Positions 47,847 through 58,381 of a stretch of DNA of 64,000 nucleotides are shown in pieces. The stretch comes from Helicobacter sp. 13S00477-4. GTDB lineage: Bacteria; Campylobacterota; Campylobacteria; Campylobacterales; Helicobacteraceae. The translations under genes and the position numbers were made by a program. How positions within the stretch are numbered: position 1 is the first letter of the stretch; each line of letters opens with the position of its first letter. The notes under the pieces were generated by a model that saw nothing but the letters and a program-made list of their open reading frames with translations, made no database searches and was not told the origin of the DNA. Where the stretch lies: the NCBI RefSeq assembly GCF_002272785.1, contig NZ_MLAS01000008.1, forward strand, positions 42,772-106,771, written 5' to 3'.

Positions 47847-48877
47847 TTTGACAATATCTTTAAGATATTTTCTTTAGAGATATTATCGACAATAATTAAA
47901 TCTCCAATATTTTTTGGTAAGATAAATTTAATTTTTTGATTAAAAGTTTTTTTATCTAATAAAAATTTCTCATAAAATATTTTGATATCTATAATCTTAT
48001 AATCCAAGTTTAATCCATATTTTTCTAAAAGCAATTCAATGCGTTTATAATCTTTAACACTCAAATAGCCATATTCAAGAGCCAAATCATTTGCCATTCT
48101 CATTCCTATTGCTACAGCTTCACCGTGCAAGAACTGTTTATAGTTAGTTTGGTTTTCAATGACATGTCCAAATGTATGTCCATAATTTAATCCTGCTCGA
48201 ATTCCACTTTCTTTTTCATCTAGTTCTACTACTTTAGCTTTGATATTGACACTTTTGATAATTGCTTTTTGAAGATTTTTTGTCGAATTCAGGTCATTTT
48301 TTTCTAACCAAGCAAAAAAATCACCATCAAAACAGACTGCCATTTTTATCATTTCTGCCACACCTGCTTTAAACTCTCTTTGAGGTAGACTAGATAAGAA
48401 ACTTGGATCAATATATACAGCTTTTGGTTGGTGAAATATACCGATGAGATTTTTGCCAAAACGATTGTTAATGCCTGTTTTTCCACCTATAGAGGCGTCA
48501 ATTTGGGCTAGAAGGGTTGTGGGGATAGCTATAAAATCAATTCCTCTTTGATAAATCCCACTGCTAAATCCAACCATATCGCTCACAACACCTCCACCTA
48601 GAGCAATCATTAAAGATTTTCTATCCAAGAGAAAATCAAAAGCAGATTCTAAGATTTTTTCAATCGTATCAAAGTTTTTATAATCCTCACCATCAGGTAC
48701 AAGATATGTATAGACTTCTTGGGCTTGGATATTTTGCAATACTTTATCTAAATACAATCCTGCTACTTTAGTATTGCTTATGATTAAGACTTTATTTGGG
48801 TAGATAATTTTTTGGAGTTTTCCAATGAAAATTGGATATTCTTCATAGGATGTATGGATGATTATTTTTTCTAACAT
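47831..48877 (-). CDS. aroB: 3-dehydroquinate synthase
   Basis: Second step of the shikimate pathway: cyclises DAHP to 3-dehydroquinate with NAD and divalent metal. Motifs: GGGVVSDMVGFSSGIYQRG, PTTLLAQIDASIGGKTGIN and the metal-ligand histidines in GLNYGHTFGHVIE; 348 residues. It follows the TrkA-like gene by seven bases and overlaps mscS by 16. Confidence 0.96.
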   Translation of the reverse strand: MLEKIIIHTSYEEYPIFIGKLQKIIYPNKVLIISNTKVAGLYLDKVLQNIQAQEVYTYLVPDGEDYKNFDTIEKILESAFDFLLDRKSLMIALGGGVVSDMVGFSSGIYQRGIDFIAIPTTLLAQIDASIGGKTGINNRFGKNLIGIFHQPKAVYIDPSFLSSLPQREFKAGVAEMIKMAVCFDGDFFAWLEKNDLNSTKNLQKAIIKSVNIKAKVVELDEKESGIRAGLNYGHTFGHVIENQTNYKQFLHGEAVAIGMRMANDLALEYGYLSVKDYKRIELLLEKYGLNLDYKIIDIKIFYEKFLLDKKTFNQKIKFILPKNIGDLIIVDNISKENILKILSKWSQI

Positions 48878-48884
48878 TCCATTC

Positions 48885-50312
48885 TTACTCCATAATTGGG
48901 ATGAAAATCTGAGGGTTGTTATCTAGCATAAAAGATATTTTTTCTACTTTTGTTGATAAAAACCAAAAAAATCTTGTCCGTGTAATGCAAGCCTCAAAAG
49001 GTAAAAATTGCAATAATGGTTGCTTGCTTTCTTTTAAGAATAAAATAGGATTTTTAGAATTTGTGCGATTGATATTTATTTTTTTATCGAAAATCCGTGA
49101 AAGATTTTCATAATCTTGTATGATTTGTACTTGGTGATAACCATCAGGATCAAAATCATATAAAGCAACACCTAAATCCATTTGTATAGCAATATCAAAA
49201 ATCACTGAGGAAATATTTTCTTCTTCATTCATCTCTTCATTCAAGACCACCATACTTTCTTTAACATCTTTTATATTTCTCCAAGAGGTTTTTAAGACCG
49301 GTGTAGCGATTTCAAAAAGAGCTTTCCGACAATATCGTGAGCTGAAAATTTCTTTTCCAATCACGACTAAGCCTATTTTTTTTTCACTATCTTTTTTGAG
49401 TTTGGCGATAAAATCTAATCGATTGTAGTCTAAGGTTACATTTACGTCACTTTGAGCTAAGGATTTTATTTTCTCGAGTAAATCAAAATTAGCGGGGTTT
49501 AAAACTCTTATGTAGAGTTTATCGCTTTTGGTATGTTTATGAAAATATAAAGCTTGTTCAATATCCCTCATTACGGATTTTTCAGATTGCAAAATTATAT
49601 CTACATAAACATAAATATCTCTCCCAAAAGGAGCTGGGAATTGACCAATGTCGCTTTTTATTTGTCGGTATACATTGTCTAAAACTTTTGGTTCGCCTGC
49701 TACAAGTAAAACATCTGTTGGTTGAATGACAGTAGAATAGGTGCTTAGGATGAATTCTTGATGTCGGTAAATCCCTACTATTTTATAGTTTTTCTGTTGG
49801 ATAGAGCCAATATGACGGTAAGCAAATACACTTCCAAAAGGAACTCCTATTTCCATCACTTCTCCAAGCTCTAATCCAAAACCTTGTGGTATTAAGGGTA
49901 CATTAGGTAACCTAGCTACTAGCCTACCAGCAATAATGCTTGCTTCTTCCATTAGGACAACTTTCTCATCTTCAAAAATTTTTGGTGAGACTATTTCATC
50001 TTCATATGCACTTAAAACAATACGGATATCTTTATAACGACTTTTGATGATTTCATAAACAGTTTCTCGTTCAAATGGATCTTCCATAATGATAAAAACA
50101 TCGCTAATGTCTCTATCTAGTGTATTTAAAAGTCTATATGCAGAGGTAGGATCAAAAATCTGGAAATTAAATGTACCAGGTATTTGGGCAGGGATAAGAC
50201 TTTCATCTTTTGAAATTATGATATAAAGATTATTGCTAAAGTATTTTTCAAGCACAGTATCTAAAAATTTTTTTGCTACAATTCCATCGGCAATTAAGAC
50301 AATTTTTTTCAA
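48885..50312 (-). CDS. TrkA-like nucleotide-binding protein (COG3400-like)
   Basis: Soluble protein of about 475 residues: an N-terminal Rossmann-like region (KKIVLIADGIVAKKFLD, without a complete GxGxxG) and a TrkA-C/RCK-C-like region near residues 150-210 (GELGEVMEIGVPFGS-like, YKIVGIYRHQEFI, DVLLVAGEP), then a C-terminal domain I do not recognise. The gene lies next to aroB and tgt as in H. pylori. No membrane segment was seen, so a K+-channel gating or cyclic-dinucleotide sensing role is only a guess. I chose TTG at 50312 (AGGGG just upstream) over the TTG at 50339. Confidence 0.65.
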   Translation of the reverse strand: MKKIVLIADGIVAKKFLDTVLEKYFSNNLYIIISKDESLIPAQIPGTFNFQIFDPTSAYRLLNTLDRDISDVFIIMEDPFERETVYEIIKSRYKDIRIVLSAYEDEIVSPKIFEDEKVVLMEEASIIAGRLVARLPNVPLIPQGFGLELGEVMEIGVPFGSVFAYRHIGSIQQKNYKIVGIYRHQEFILSTYSTVIQPTDVLLVAGEPKVLDNVYRQIKSDIGQFPAPFGRDIYVYVDIILQSEKSVMRDIEQALYFHKHTKSDKLYIRVLNPANFDLLEKIKSLAQSDVNVTLDYNRLDFIAKLKKDSEKKIGLVVIGKEIFSSRYCRKALFEIATPVLKTSWRNIKDVKESMVVLNEEMNEEENISSVIFDIAIQMDLGVALYDFDPDGYHQVQIIQDYENLSRIFDKKININRTNSKNPILFLKESKQPLLQFLPFEACITRTRFFWFLSTKVEKISFMLDNNPQIFIPIME

Positions 50313-50391
50313 ATTACCCCTTTTCAGAATGAATATCAAATATCAATATCTCTGGTTTAAAAAGCTTTTATGATTATACCAAAAGGTTTAA

Positions 50392-51525
<1,134 letters not shown>

Positions 51526-51607
51526 AAAATTATCCCAACAAGCACAAAATTAAAAGATAGGTGTTTTAACAATATTTTAAAATGATTTGAAAAATTAAAA
51601 CAACAAG

Positions 51608-51616
51608 TGCTAGAAT
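51608..51616 (+). promoter_or_regulatory. Extended -10 promoter of dapF
   Basis: TGCTAGAAT: TG one base before TAGAAT, the extended -10 form, 29 bases before the dapF start. The 120-base gap shows nothing else. Confidence 0.5.
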
Positions 51617-51645
51617 CATAAACTTAACTATAAAAAAGGAATGAT

Positions 51646-52422
51646 ATGGTATTACATAAATATTCTGGGAGTGGGAATGATTTTTTGATCTCACATAGTT
51701 TCAAAAAAGATTCAAGATCAGAGTTGGCTAAGAAGCTTTGTGATAGGCATAGTGGTTTTGGTGCTGATGGTTTTGTAGTTTTGCTCCCACATACAAAATA
51801 TGCCTACGAATGGGAATTTTATAATTCTGATGGCTCTGGAGCAAATATGTGTGGAAATGCCAGTAGATGTGCAGCTCATTATGCCTATTCTCAAGGATTG
51901 GCTCCAGCAAAGCATACTTTCCTTACTCAGGCAGGCGAAGTGAAAGTGAGTGTGATGGGTGAGGTTGTTTTGAGTGATATAGGAACTTATCAAATCATAA
52001 AGAAAATGAATCTCAAAGAGAAAGAATATGGAGGGGATTGGTATTTGATAGATACTGGAGTGCCACATTTAGTACATTTCGTTGATAATGCAGAAAAAAT
52101 CCCTAAAAATAAAACCCACTTTTTAAAAGAAATGCGTCTCCACTATAATGCGAATGTAAACATTGCATACATTCAAGATAAAGAGAATATTTTTTTAAGT
52201 ACTTATGAAAGAGGTGTGGAAGGTATTACATTGGCTTGTGGTACAGGTATGGCTGCAGTCTTTGTGATTGGGAATCTATATTATAATATAAATCCAAAAG
52301 CAACTTTAATTCCTCTGAGTCAAGATAAACTCACCTTGAGTTTTGAGGGTAAAAATATATTATATGAAGGTAGAGTGCAGCGGATTGGTATTTGTATTCC
52401 ATTTCAGAATAAGTATGAATAA
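51646..52422 (+). CDS. dapF: Diaminopimelate epimerase
   Basis: Converts LL- to meso-diaminopimelate for lysine and peptidoglycan. Cofactor-independent epimerase with two catalytic cysteines, in NMCGNASRCAAHY and LACGTGMAA; N-terminal HKYSGSGNDFLI is typical. 258 residues. AAAAAGGA precedes the ATG. Its tail overlaps the convergent outer-membrane protein gene by 19 bases. Confidence 0.96.
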   Translation: MVLHKYSGSGNDFLISHSFKKDSRSELAKKLCDRHSGFGADGFVVLLPHTKYAYEWEFYNSDGSGANMCGNASRCAAHYAYSQGLAPAKHTFLTQAGEVKVSVMGEVVLSDIGTYQIIKKMNLKEKEYGGDWYLIDTGVPHLVHFVDNAEKIPKNKTHFLKEMRLHYNANVNIAYIQDKENIFLSTYERGVEGITLACGTGMAAVFVIGNLYYNINPKATLIPLSQDKLTLSFEGKNILYEGRVQRIGICIPFQNKYE

Positions 52423-52988
52423 GATGCAAATAAATAAGAATCTTTATAAAAAATATGTGGATTATTTACAGATTTAATGGCTTTAAATGGGATTTTCGCA
52501 CCGATTTCTATGCGATGATTATTTTGTATTTTTCCACCTAAGCCGAAATTTAAGATACCCGTATAGCCCATCACAGTTGCTTTATCTTCGGGAGTTGTTT
52601 TTACAACATTGGCGTGTTGGAAATATCCAAATCCAATCCCGCCAAAGAAACCAAATGTATTATCTTTGATATGCAAAATATCTGCTAACAAGTCTAGATT
52701 CAAACTCAATAAAGAAGAAGTAACAGTGTCAAGCCCTGATGGTTTTATGGACATAAAATAATCCAGATATGTTCTTAAGCCAACATAACTTGAAGGCATA
52801 AATTCATACCCACCCTTCATACCCCAAATAAAGGCTTTATATGAATTTGAAAGATCTTTTTTGTCATCAACGATTTTAACAATATCTCCAGCACCTAAGC
52901 TAACGCCAATAAATATTTTATTTTCTTGTGACTTATCTGCTTGAAGTGCAGAGAATAGTAAAAAACATAAAACGAAAACTTTTTTCAT
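52404..52988 (-). CDS. Small Helicobacter-type outer-membrane protein
   Basis: 194-residue exported protein with signal peptide (KKVFVLCFLLFSALQA) and alternating beta-strand pattern ending in YLFASYSYLF; the aromatic C-terminal residue and glycine-rich strands (FGFFGGIGFGYF) are usual in outer-membrane beta-barrels. It resembles the smaller Helicobacter OMP families. It stands 19 bases downstream of hefC and could be the last gene of that operon. Function unknown. Confidence 0.75.
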   Translation of the reverse strand: MKKVFVLCFLLFSALQADKSQENKIFIGVSLGAGDIVKIVDDKKDLSNSYKAFIWGMKGGYEFMPSSYVGLRTYLDYFMSIKPSGLDTVTSSLLSLNLDLLADILHIKDNTFGFFGGIGFGYFQHANVVKTTPEDKATVMGYTGILNFGLGGKIQNNHRIEIGAKIPFKAIKSVNNPHIFYKDSYLFASYSYLF

Positions 52989-53007
52989 TTTCTATCCTAT
53001 TGATTTC

Positions 53008-56000
53008 TTAAAATTTATCACCTTCTTTTGGTTTATAAAGTTTTTTGATACGATCATCAAGAGGGGCTAAAATTTTATAAAAAACAGGCACAATCAAAAG
53101 ACTTAAAAACATTGATACTAATAAACCACCAGTCATTGCTATTCCAATAGGGGATTTCATAGCTGAACCATCACCTGTAGCAATCGCTAAAGGAAGCATA
53201 CCAAATACCATTGCTATAGTCGTCATCAAAATGGGTCTGAGTCGTGACTCACCAGCAAGTATAATTGCTTCGAAAATATCATGACCTTCTTTGCGTCTGT
53301 CGTTAGCAACATCAATAAGTAAAGTAGCATTTTTCCCCACCATCCCAATGAGCAATATGAGTCCCATCATTGAAAACATACTCAAAGGTTGTCCGACAAT
53401 ACCGAGTGCAAAAAATGCACCTGAAAAACTCAAAGGCATTGTAACCATAATAATCAAAGGCTCTAAAAGTGACTCATAGAGAGCTGCTAAAATAAGGTAA
53501 ATCAATATGAAAGCTGTAGCTACAGCGACTCCAAATGCTTGAGCAGTTTCTGCCAAATTATCAGCATCCCCACCAAATGCAATACTTGCACCTGGAGTGA
53601 GCCATTCAGAGCTATGAACAGTAACCATTTTTAGTAAGTCTCCTAGAGAAATCCCAGAGCCTTTAGTAACATCTCCATATACTGTAACACTCCTTTGTCG
53701 ATCGTAACGAGTGATGTTTGATGGGGTTATATCTTGTTTTATATCAACCAAACCATCTAAAAACATTAGTTTGCCATCTTTGTTTTTAATCTGAAGACGT
53801 TTGATATCATCTACAGATATTCTTTTGTTGTCAGGTACCCTCACAGTTATGTAGTATTCTTTGCCATTTTCTTTAAAATATGCCGCTTGATTGTCTCCAG
53901 AAAAAGCAGCATTTACGACCTTCCCTATATCTTGGGCTGTAACACCATATTTATTAGCCACCTGTCTTAAAACAGTGAGTTGGAATTGTGGTTGCATATC
54001 TGATGTGCTTGTATGATAGTTTATAAATTTTCCTTTGAGTTCAGGACTATCTAGCAAGAAAGTTTTGAGTTTTTTGACACTTTCATCCACCATTTTTTGT
54101 GTAGGTGCGAAGACATATACTTGAAAGGGTGAATTATCACCACCACCTATTAATGGTACTTCTGAGGGGATGATGGAAGTCATTATTTTTGCTTCAGGCA
54201 TTGCTCTTAAGGTTTCGCCAACTTCTTTCATTATTTCAAATTGACCCTTTTTTCTTTCTTTTTCAGGTTTGAGTTTGACATAGATTTTAGATTTGAAGAC
54301 ACTTTGGATTTTACCATAGCCAACTTGAATCGTTGTGTAGTCAACATCAGGACGTTTTTCAATTTCTTTTTGGAAATCTACAGTTCTTCTTTGCATATCA
54401 TAAATGCTGATGCCAGGTTTGGTTTGTATCCATACATAAAATTGACTCCTATCTTCTTTAAGCATAAAGTCTGAACCTAACTTGCCTGCCAAAACTATAG
54501 ATCCTGCAAAAATTGCAAAAACTAAAACAATTACAATGATTTTATTATTTAAAACTACTTTAAGGATTTTGATATATATGTTTTCCATTCCTTTAAAAAA
54601 AGGTTCACTCCAATAATAGAATTTTGATTGTTTTGGGTTTACAATAAGTGAACTTATCATTGGTATGATAGTGATAACGACTACATAAGAGATTGCTATG
54701 GCTAAGGCAACTGTTACTCCAAAGCTTTGGAAAAATCTTCCAATAATCCCTGTCATATTTCCTATCGGTATGAATACTGAAAGCAACATTGCTGAAATCG
54801 CCACGATTGCAAAACCAATTTCACGAACTCCTTCATAAGCAGCCTCTCGTTTGCTCATTCCTGCCTCAAGTTTTTTGTGGATATTTTCAATAACAACGAT
54901 GGCATCATCAATTATGATACCGATTGAGAGCGTGAGTGCAACCATTGTAAGCATATTTAGAGAATATCCCATTAGTTGGACTAGGGCAAAAGTTCCCATC
55001 ACTGAAACAGGGATACTGATGGCTGAGACTAAAGTGATTGTGATATTCCTCAGGAATAAAAATACAACTGAAACTGCCAATATTCCGCCCAGCATTAAGT
55101 CAAACTCAATATCTTTGATTGAAGAGCGGATGTATTCTGTAGTGTCTAAGAAAGTTTTGATTTCATATCCAGGACTAGCTGCTTTTATAGCTGGTAATTC
55201 AGCATAAACACCATCAGCTATTTCTACTTCATTAGCTCCAGAAATTTTTTGGACTTCAAAAATAACACCAGGCTTCTCTCCGAACGCAGCATAAGTAAGA
55301 TCTTCTTGAATACCATCTTCAATAACAGCAATATCGCTGAGTTTTACATTGTGTGCAACTCTTATATTAGCTACTTCATCAATTTTGTAGCTATTAGCAT
55401 CTGTAAGGATAGAAAAATCATTTTTATCATTCACTATCCTACCACCATCTACTTCAAGGTTTTCAGCTGCGAGGGTATTCCAAAGATCGCTGTAAGTGAT
55501 ACCGTATTTATTCATTAATGTAGGATCAGCATAAATACGGATTTGTCTCTCTCTATAGCCATTTAGCTGTACGCCACCAACACCATAAATTTTCTGCAAC
55601 ATTGGTTTCACAATATTTTCAGAATGTTTCATCATATTAGGAATAGGTATTTTATCACTACTCAGGAAAAGAGAAATGATAGCTTGCCCATTAGTATCAA
55701 ATTTGTCCATAGAGGGTTGCTGGATATTAGGGTCATCAAATTTGACTGAAGAAACCTTATTTATAACATCATTCATTGCTTCATCAATAGGCTTTTCTAA
55801 CTGAAATTCAATGATGACCAAGCTAATATTCCTTGCACTATTTGAAGTAACTTTTTTGATACCATCAATGCCCATTACAGCTTCTTCTATCTTATCGGTT
55901 ACTTTACTTTCAATAACATCTGCACTGGCTCCAGGATAAGTTGTACTTACCATAATAATAGGAAAATCAATATCAGGGAATAGTGCTGTTGGGATTTTTT

Positions 56001-56082
56001 TCAAGCCCATTATCCCAAAAAATATGATTGCAAGTGCGAACATCAAAGTTGTTATAGGGCGAGTGATAGCAAATTTATACAT
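53008..56082 (-). CDS. hefC: RND multidrug efflux pump inner-membrane protein (HefC-like)
   Basis: Proton-driven drug exporter of 1024 residues in the AcrB/HAE1 family. Twelve membrane segments with large periplasmic loops after segments 1 and 7. The N-terminus ITRPITTLMFALAIIFFGIM is typical, and TLSIGIIIDDAIVVIENI carries the proton-relay aspartates of helix 4. Gene order hefA-hefB-hefC and its length match the H. pylori set that exports antibiotics and bile salts. It overlaps hefB by one base. Confidence 0.92.
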   Translation of the reverse strand: MYKFAITRPITTLMFALAIIFFGIMGLKKIPTALFPDIDFPIIMVSTTYPGASADVIESKVTDKIEEAVMGIDGIKKVTSNSARNISLVIIEFQLEKPIDEAMNDVINKVSSVKFDDPNIQQPSMDKFDTNGQAIISLFLSSDKIPIPNMMKHSENIVKPMLQKIYGVGGVQLNGYRERQIRIYADPTLMNKYGITYSDLWNTLAAENLEVDGGRIVNDKNDFSILTDANSYKIDEVANIRVAHNVKLSDIAVIEDGIQEDLTYAAFGEKPGVIFEVQKISGANEVEIADGVYAELPAIKAASPGYEIKTFLDTTEYIRSSIKDIEFDLMLGGILAVSVVFLFLRNITITLVSAISIPVSVMGTFALVQLMGYSLNMLTMVALTLSIGIIIDDAIVVIENIHKKLEAGMSKREAAYEGVREIGFAIVAISAMLLSVFIPIGNMTGIIGRFFQSFGVTVALAIAISYVVVITIIPMISSLIVNPKQSKFYYWSEPFFKGMENIYIKILKVVLNNKIIVIVLVFAIFAGSIVLAGKLGSDFMLKEDRSQFYVWIQTKPGISIYDMQRRTVDFQKEIEKRPDVDYTTIQVGYGKIQSVFKSKIYVKLKPEKERKKGQFEIMKEVGETLRAMPEAKIMTSIIPSEVPLIGGGDNSPFQVYVFAPTQKMVDESVKKLKTFLLDSPELKGKFINYHTSTSDMQPQFQLTVLRQVANKYGVTAQDIGKVVNAAFSGDNQAAYFKENGKEYYITVRVPDNKRISVDDIKRLQIKNKDGKLMFLDGLVDIKQDITPSNITRYDRQRSVTVYGDVTKGSGISLGDLLKMVTVHSSEWLTPGASIAFGGDADNLAETAQAFGVAVATAFILIYLILAALYESLLEPLIIMVTMPLSFSGAFFALGIVGQPLSMFSMMGLILLIGMVGKNATLLIDVANDRRKEGHDIFEAIILAGESRLRPILMTTIAMVFGMLPLAIATGDGSAMKSPIGIAMTGGLLVSMFLSLLIVPVFYKILAPLDDRIKKLYKPKEGDKF

Positions 56083-56783
56083 TATTTTGTCCTTATATAA
56101 CCATCGCCAAATATGCCTGGTACCATATCATCCGGAACAATGGCTTCAGCTGTTACTTTTCTTGTGCTCTCGTCTATTGTTGGGTAGATTTTAGTTATTT
56201 TGACAACTTTTTTATCACCACCTCCATCAATAGAATAGGTATATTCATCGCCTATTTTTATTTTATCAATGTATTTAGAATCGTATTCTAAAACCATTTT
56301 TTTCTGATGGCTTACAAGCCTAAAAAGGGTTGTGCTGTTTGCACTTACACCATCTCCAAGATTAATATTCCTGCTTGCAATCACACCATCAAATGGAGCT
56401 TTTAAAATACTTTTATCAAGCAATGAGATGTAATAGGCATAGTCTGCTTCTAGTTTTTTATAATCAAAATAATACTTATCAAGTGTATTTTTGTCTATAG
56501 CACCACCTGTTTTGCTATATCTTTCATATTGCTTTTTGGCAAATACATATTGTTGGTGAATGGAATCAGCTTGTGCAAGTTTATCTTTGTTTGCTAATAC
56601 TAGAAGCTTGTCTCCTTTTTTTACTATGCTATCAACATCTACATACATTTCTGAGACAATTCCAGAGGTATCTAAAGTCAAATTAGCGTCTTGAACAGCT
56701 TCAATATTGAAAATTGCATAGATATCTTCTGCCCATAGCATAGACATACTCAAAATAGCTGCTATTATAAATCTTACTTTCAT
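56082..56783 (-). CDS. hefB: RND efflux periplasmic adaptor (HefB-like)
   Basis: Membrane-fusion protein of only 233 residues with signal peptide (KVRFIIAAILSMSMLWA), a lipoyl-like half (ANLTLDTSGIVSEMYVD ... LKAPFDGVIASRNINLGDG) and a coiled-coil hairpin between. The short length, with a minimal C-terminal domain, is characteristic of Helicobacter HefB. It bridges HefC to the TolC-like HefA. Confidence 0.9.
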   Translation of the reverse strand: MKVRFIIAAILSMSMLWAEDIYAIFNIEAVQDANLTLDTSGIVSEMYVDVDSIVKKGDKLLVLANKDKLAQADSIHQQYVFAKKQYERYSKTGGAIDKNTLDKYYFDYKKLEADYAYYISLLDKSILKAPFDGVIASRNINLGDGVSANSTTLFRLVSHQKKMVLEYDSKYIDKIKIGDEYTYSIDGGGDKKVVKITKIYPTIDESTRKVTAEAIVPDDMVPGIFGDGYIRTK

Positions 56784-56796
56784 TCTTTCTTGCTCC

Positions 56797-58152
56797 TTAT
56801 TTTATATAGTCTTGAATTTTTTGGCCACTATAGAAAATATAATTGGCTTTTTGTAATTCGTAATTATTCAAACTTTCATTATAAGTAGCTTCTGCATTAA
56901 ATTTTGTGCTTAAAGCTTGCAAATAATCTGTAAAAGTTATCAGTTGTACATCATATTTTTTCTTGATATTTTCATAAGAAATAACTGCAGATTTTAGGCT
57001 TGCTTTGGAAGATTCAATCTTTGCTTTAGCAATTTCTAAAGATTTTCGATAAAGTTTTTCATCTTTTTTTTGTTCAAGCTCTTTGTAAATGAGGTTCTTT
57101 TGATTAGCCATTTGACCTAATTTTATGTATTGTTTTTGTAATGTTAAACCAATATCTTCAAAGAGTTTCATTGTAACAGTAATGCCAACTGTATTTTGGA
57201 TTGTTGGATAGAGTTGTCCAAACCCTCCCATAGCATAAGCTGGTTTTTGGATATTGTATGTCCAAGTGTCAAACAATGATACTGTTGGGTAATAATTTAA
57301 TTGTTTGTTTTGATACATTTGAACATTGATTTGTTCTTTCAAAGAAGTAAGATCTTGACGTTCTTTGATTTCATAAACTGGATTTGCAATAGTATCTCTT
57401 TTGAGTGCATCAAAAGTCGTGTTTGTTAAATATTCTAACATCAATTTGTTTTGCTCAATAGAAAGCTTCACATCAGAGATTTGATATTCGCTTAAAGAGC
57501 CTTGTGCTTTAAGGGATTCAAGATCATCAATTGTGCTTAATCCTTGTTCATAAAGTTTTGAAACTCTTTTGATATCTGAATCTATTTGATCAAGTTTTTT
57601 TTGCAAAGAAACAAGTTGAGAGACATTATCAAAATATTGATAATATTGTTGAATAACCTGTAAATAAATATTTTGTTTGGTGTATTCGACATCAGCTACG
57701 CTTGATCGATAAGAGGCTGATTTTTCTTTGATGGTATTGATGGTTTTGAATCCATTAAAGATATCTAGATTGAATTTTGCATTCGCCGTTTGTGTATTAA
57801 AGTCTTTATATGTTGGAGTATCCCTATTGTTTTTCTGAAAGGTATAATCAAGATCTAATGAGGGTAAAAAGCTAATTTTTGCAATAGTATGGTTCTTTTT
57901 TGCTTGTTGCATACTCAGTATTTTTGATTGCAATGCATAATTGGAATCTGCTGCCTTTAAAAGATCTGGTAGCCCGAGTGATTTCTTAGCATTTTGTGCA
58001 TATTGGTTTATTTGCGAAGAAATATTTAATTCTTCTTTTGTGGTTTCTTTCTCGCTGTTAGGATTAGGAGATAGTATTTTTGTTTCCAAATCATTTGCAA
58101 ACAAATTCCACATAGGTAAAGAAGCTAATAGAAGCAAGCCTAAATATCTCAT
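56797..58152 (-). CDS. hefA: TolC-family outer-membrane efflux protein (HefA-like)
   Basis: Outer-membrane channel of 451 residues. Signal peptide (LLLLASLPMWNLFA), then the long helical repeats of the OEP family (two copies, about residues 55-240 and 260-450) rich in Gln, Lys and Leu. It is the first gene of the efflux operon; TAGGAG stands before the ATG and an extended -10 promoter with a palindrome lies upstream. Homologous to H. pylori HefA. Confidence 0.9.
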   Translation of the reverse strand: MRYLGLLLLASLPMWNLFANDLETKILSPNPNSEKETTKEELNISSQINQYAQNAKKSLGLPDLLKAADSNYALQSKILSMQQAKKNHTIAKISFLPSLDLDYTFQKNNRDTPTYKDFNTQTANAKFNLDIFNGFKTINTIKEKSASYRSSVADVEYTKQNIYLQVIQQYYQYFDNVSQLVSLQKKLDQIDSDIKRVSKLYEQGLSTIDDLESLKAQGSLSEYQISDVKLSIEQNKLMLEYLTNTTFDALKRDTIANPVYEIKERQDLTSLKEQINVQMYQNKQLNYYPTVSLFDTWTYNIQKPAYAMGGFGQLYPTIQNTVGITVTMKLFEDIGLTLQKQYIKLGQMANQKNLIYKELEQKKDEKLYRKSLEIAKAKIESSKASLKSAVISYENIKKKYDVQLITFTDYLQALSTKFNAEATYNESLNNYELQKANYIFYSGQKIQDYIK

Positions 58153-58191
58153 TTATTCTCCTAAAAATTCAGTGAATTAAATTATCGTATC

Positions 58192-58210
58192 TTAACAATT
58201 GAATTGTGAA
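58192..58210. promoter_or_regulatory. 19-base near-palindrome over the hefA transcription start (candidate operator)
   Basis: TTAACAATT, a central G, then AATTGTGAA: nine-base arms with one mismatch. It begins at the edge of the minus-strand -10 box and covers the expected +1. The shape suits a TetR-family repressor such as those that control RND pumps, although no such regulator gene is in the window. Confidence 0.5.
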
Positions 58211-58218
58211 GTATAGCA
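58210..58218 (-). promoter_or_regulatory. Extended -10 promoter of hefA
   Basis: On the minus strand TGCTATACT: TGC followed by TATACT. The start would fall near 58203. About 50 bases of leader before the hefA ATG at 58152. Confidence 0.6.
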
Positions 58219-58341
58219 TAAAAAATAAAATAGTTGTATATGCAATCATTTTTTAGATATCCGCTAAAAATATAGAGCTTTCTTTTAATGTTTTAGTATT
58301 ATTTAAACCAAAATCAGGAAGGATAAAATAATAATTTTAAA

Positions 58342-58368
58342 GGATTTAAACATAATGCAGTTTAAACC
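58342..58368 (-). terminator. Hairpin terminator after murE
   Basis: GGTTTAAAC and GTTTAAATCC on the minus strand, nine base pairs with one bulge and an eight-base loop, then TTTAAAATT. It lies 14 bases past the murE stop; weak T run. Confidence 0.45.
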
Positions 58369-58381
58369 TGGTCTATATATT

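Noticed and set aside
54851..55207. 118-codon frame antisense to hefC
   Set aside because: Opposite a conserved RND membrane domain; no start signal or family resemblance.
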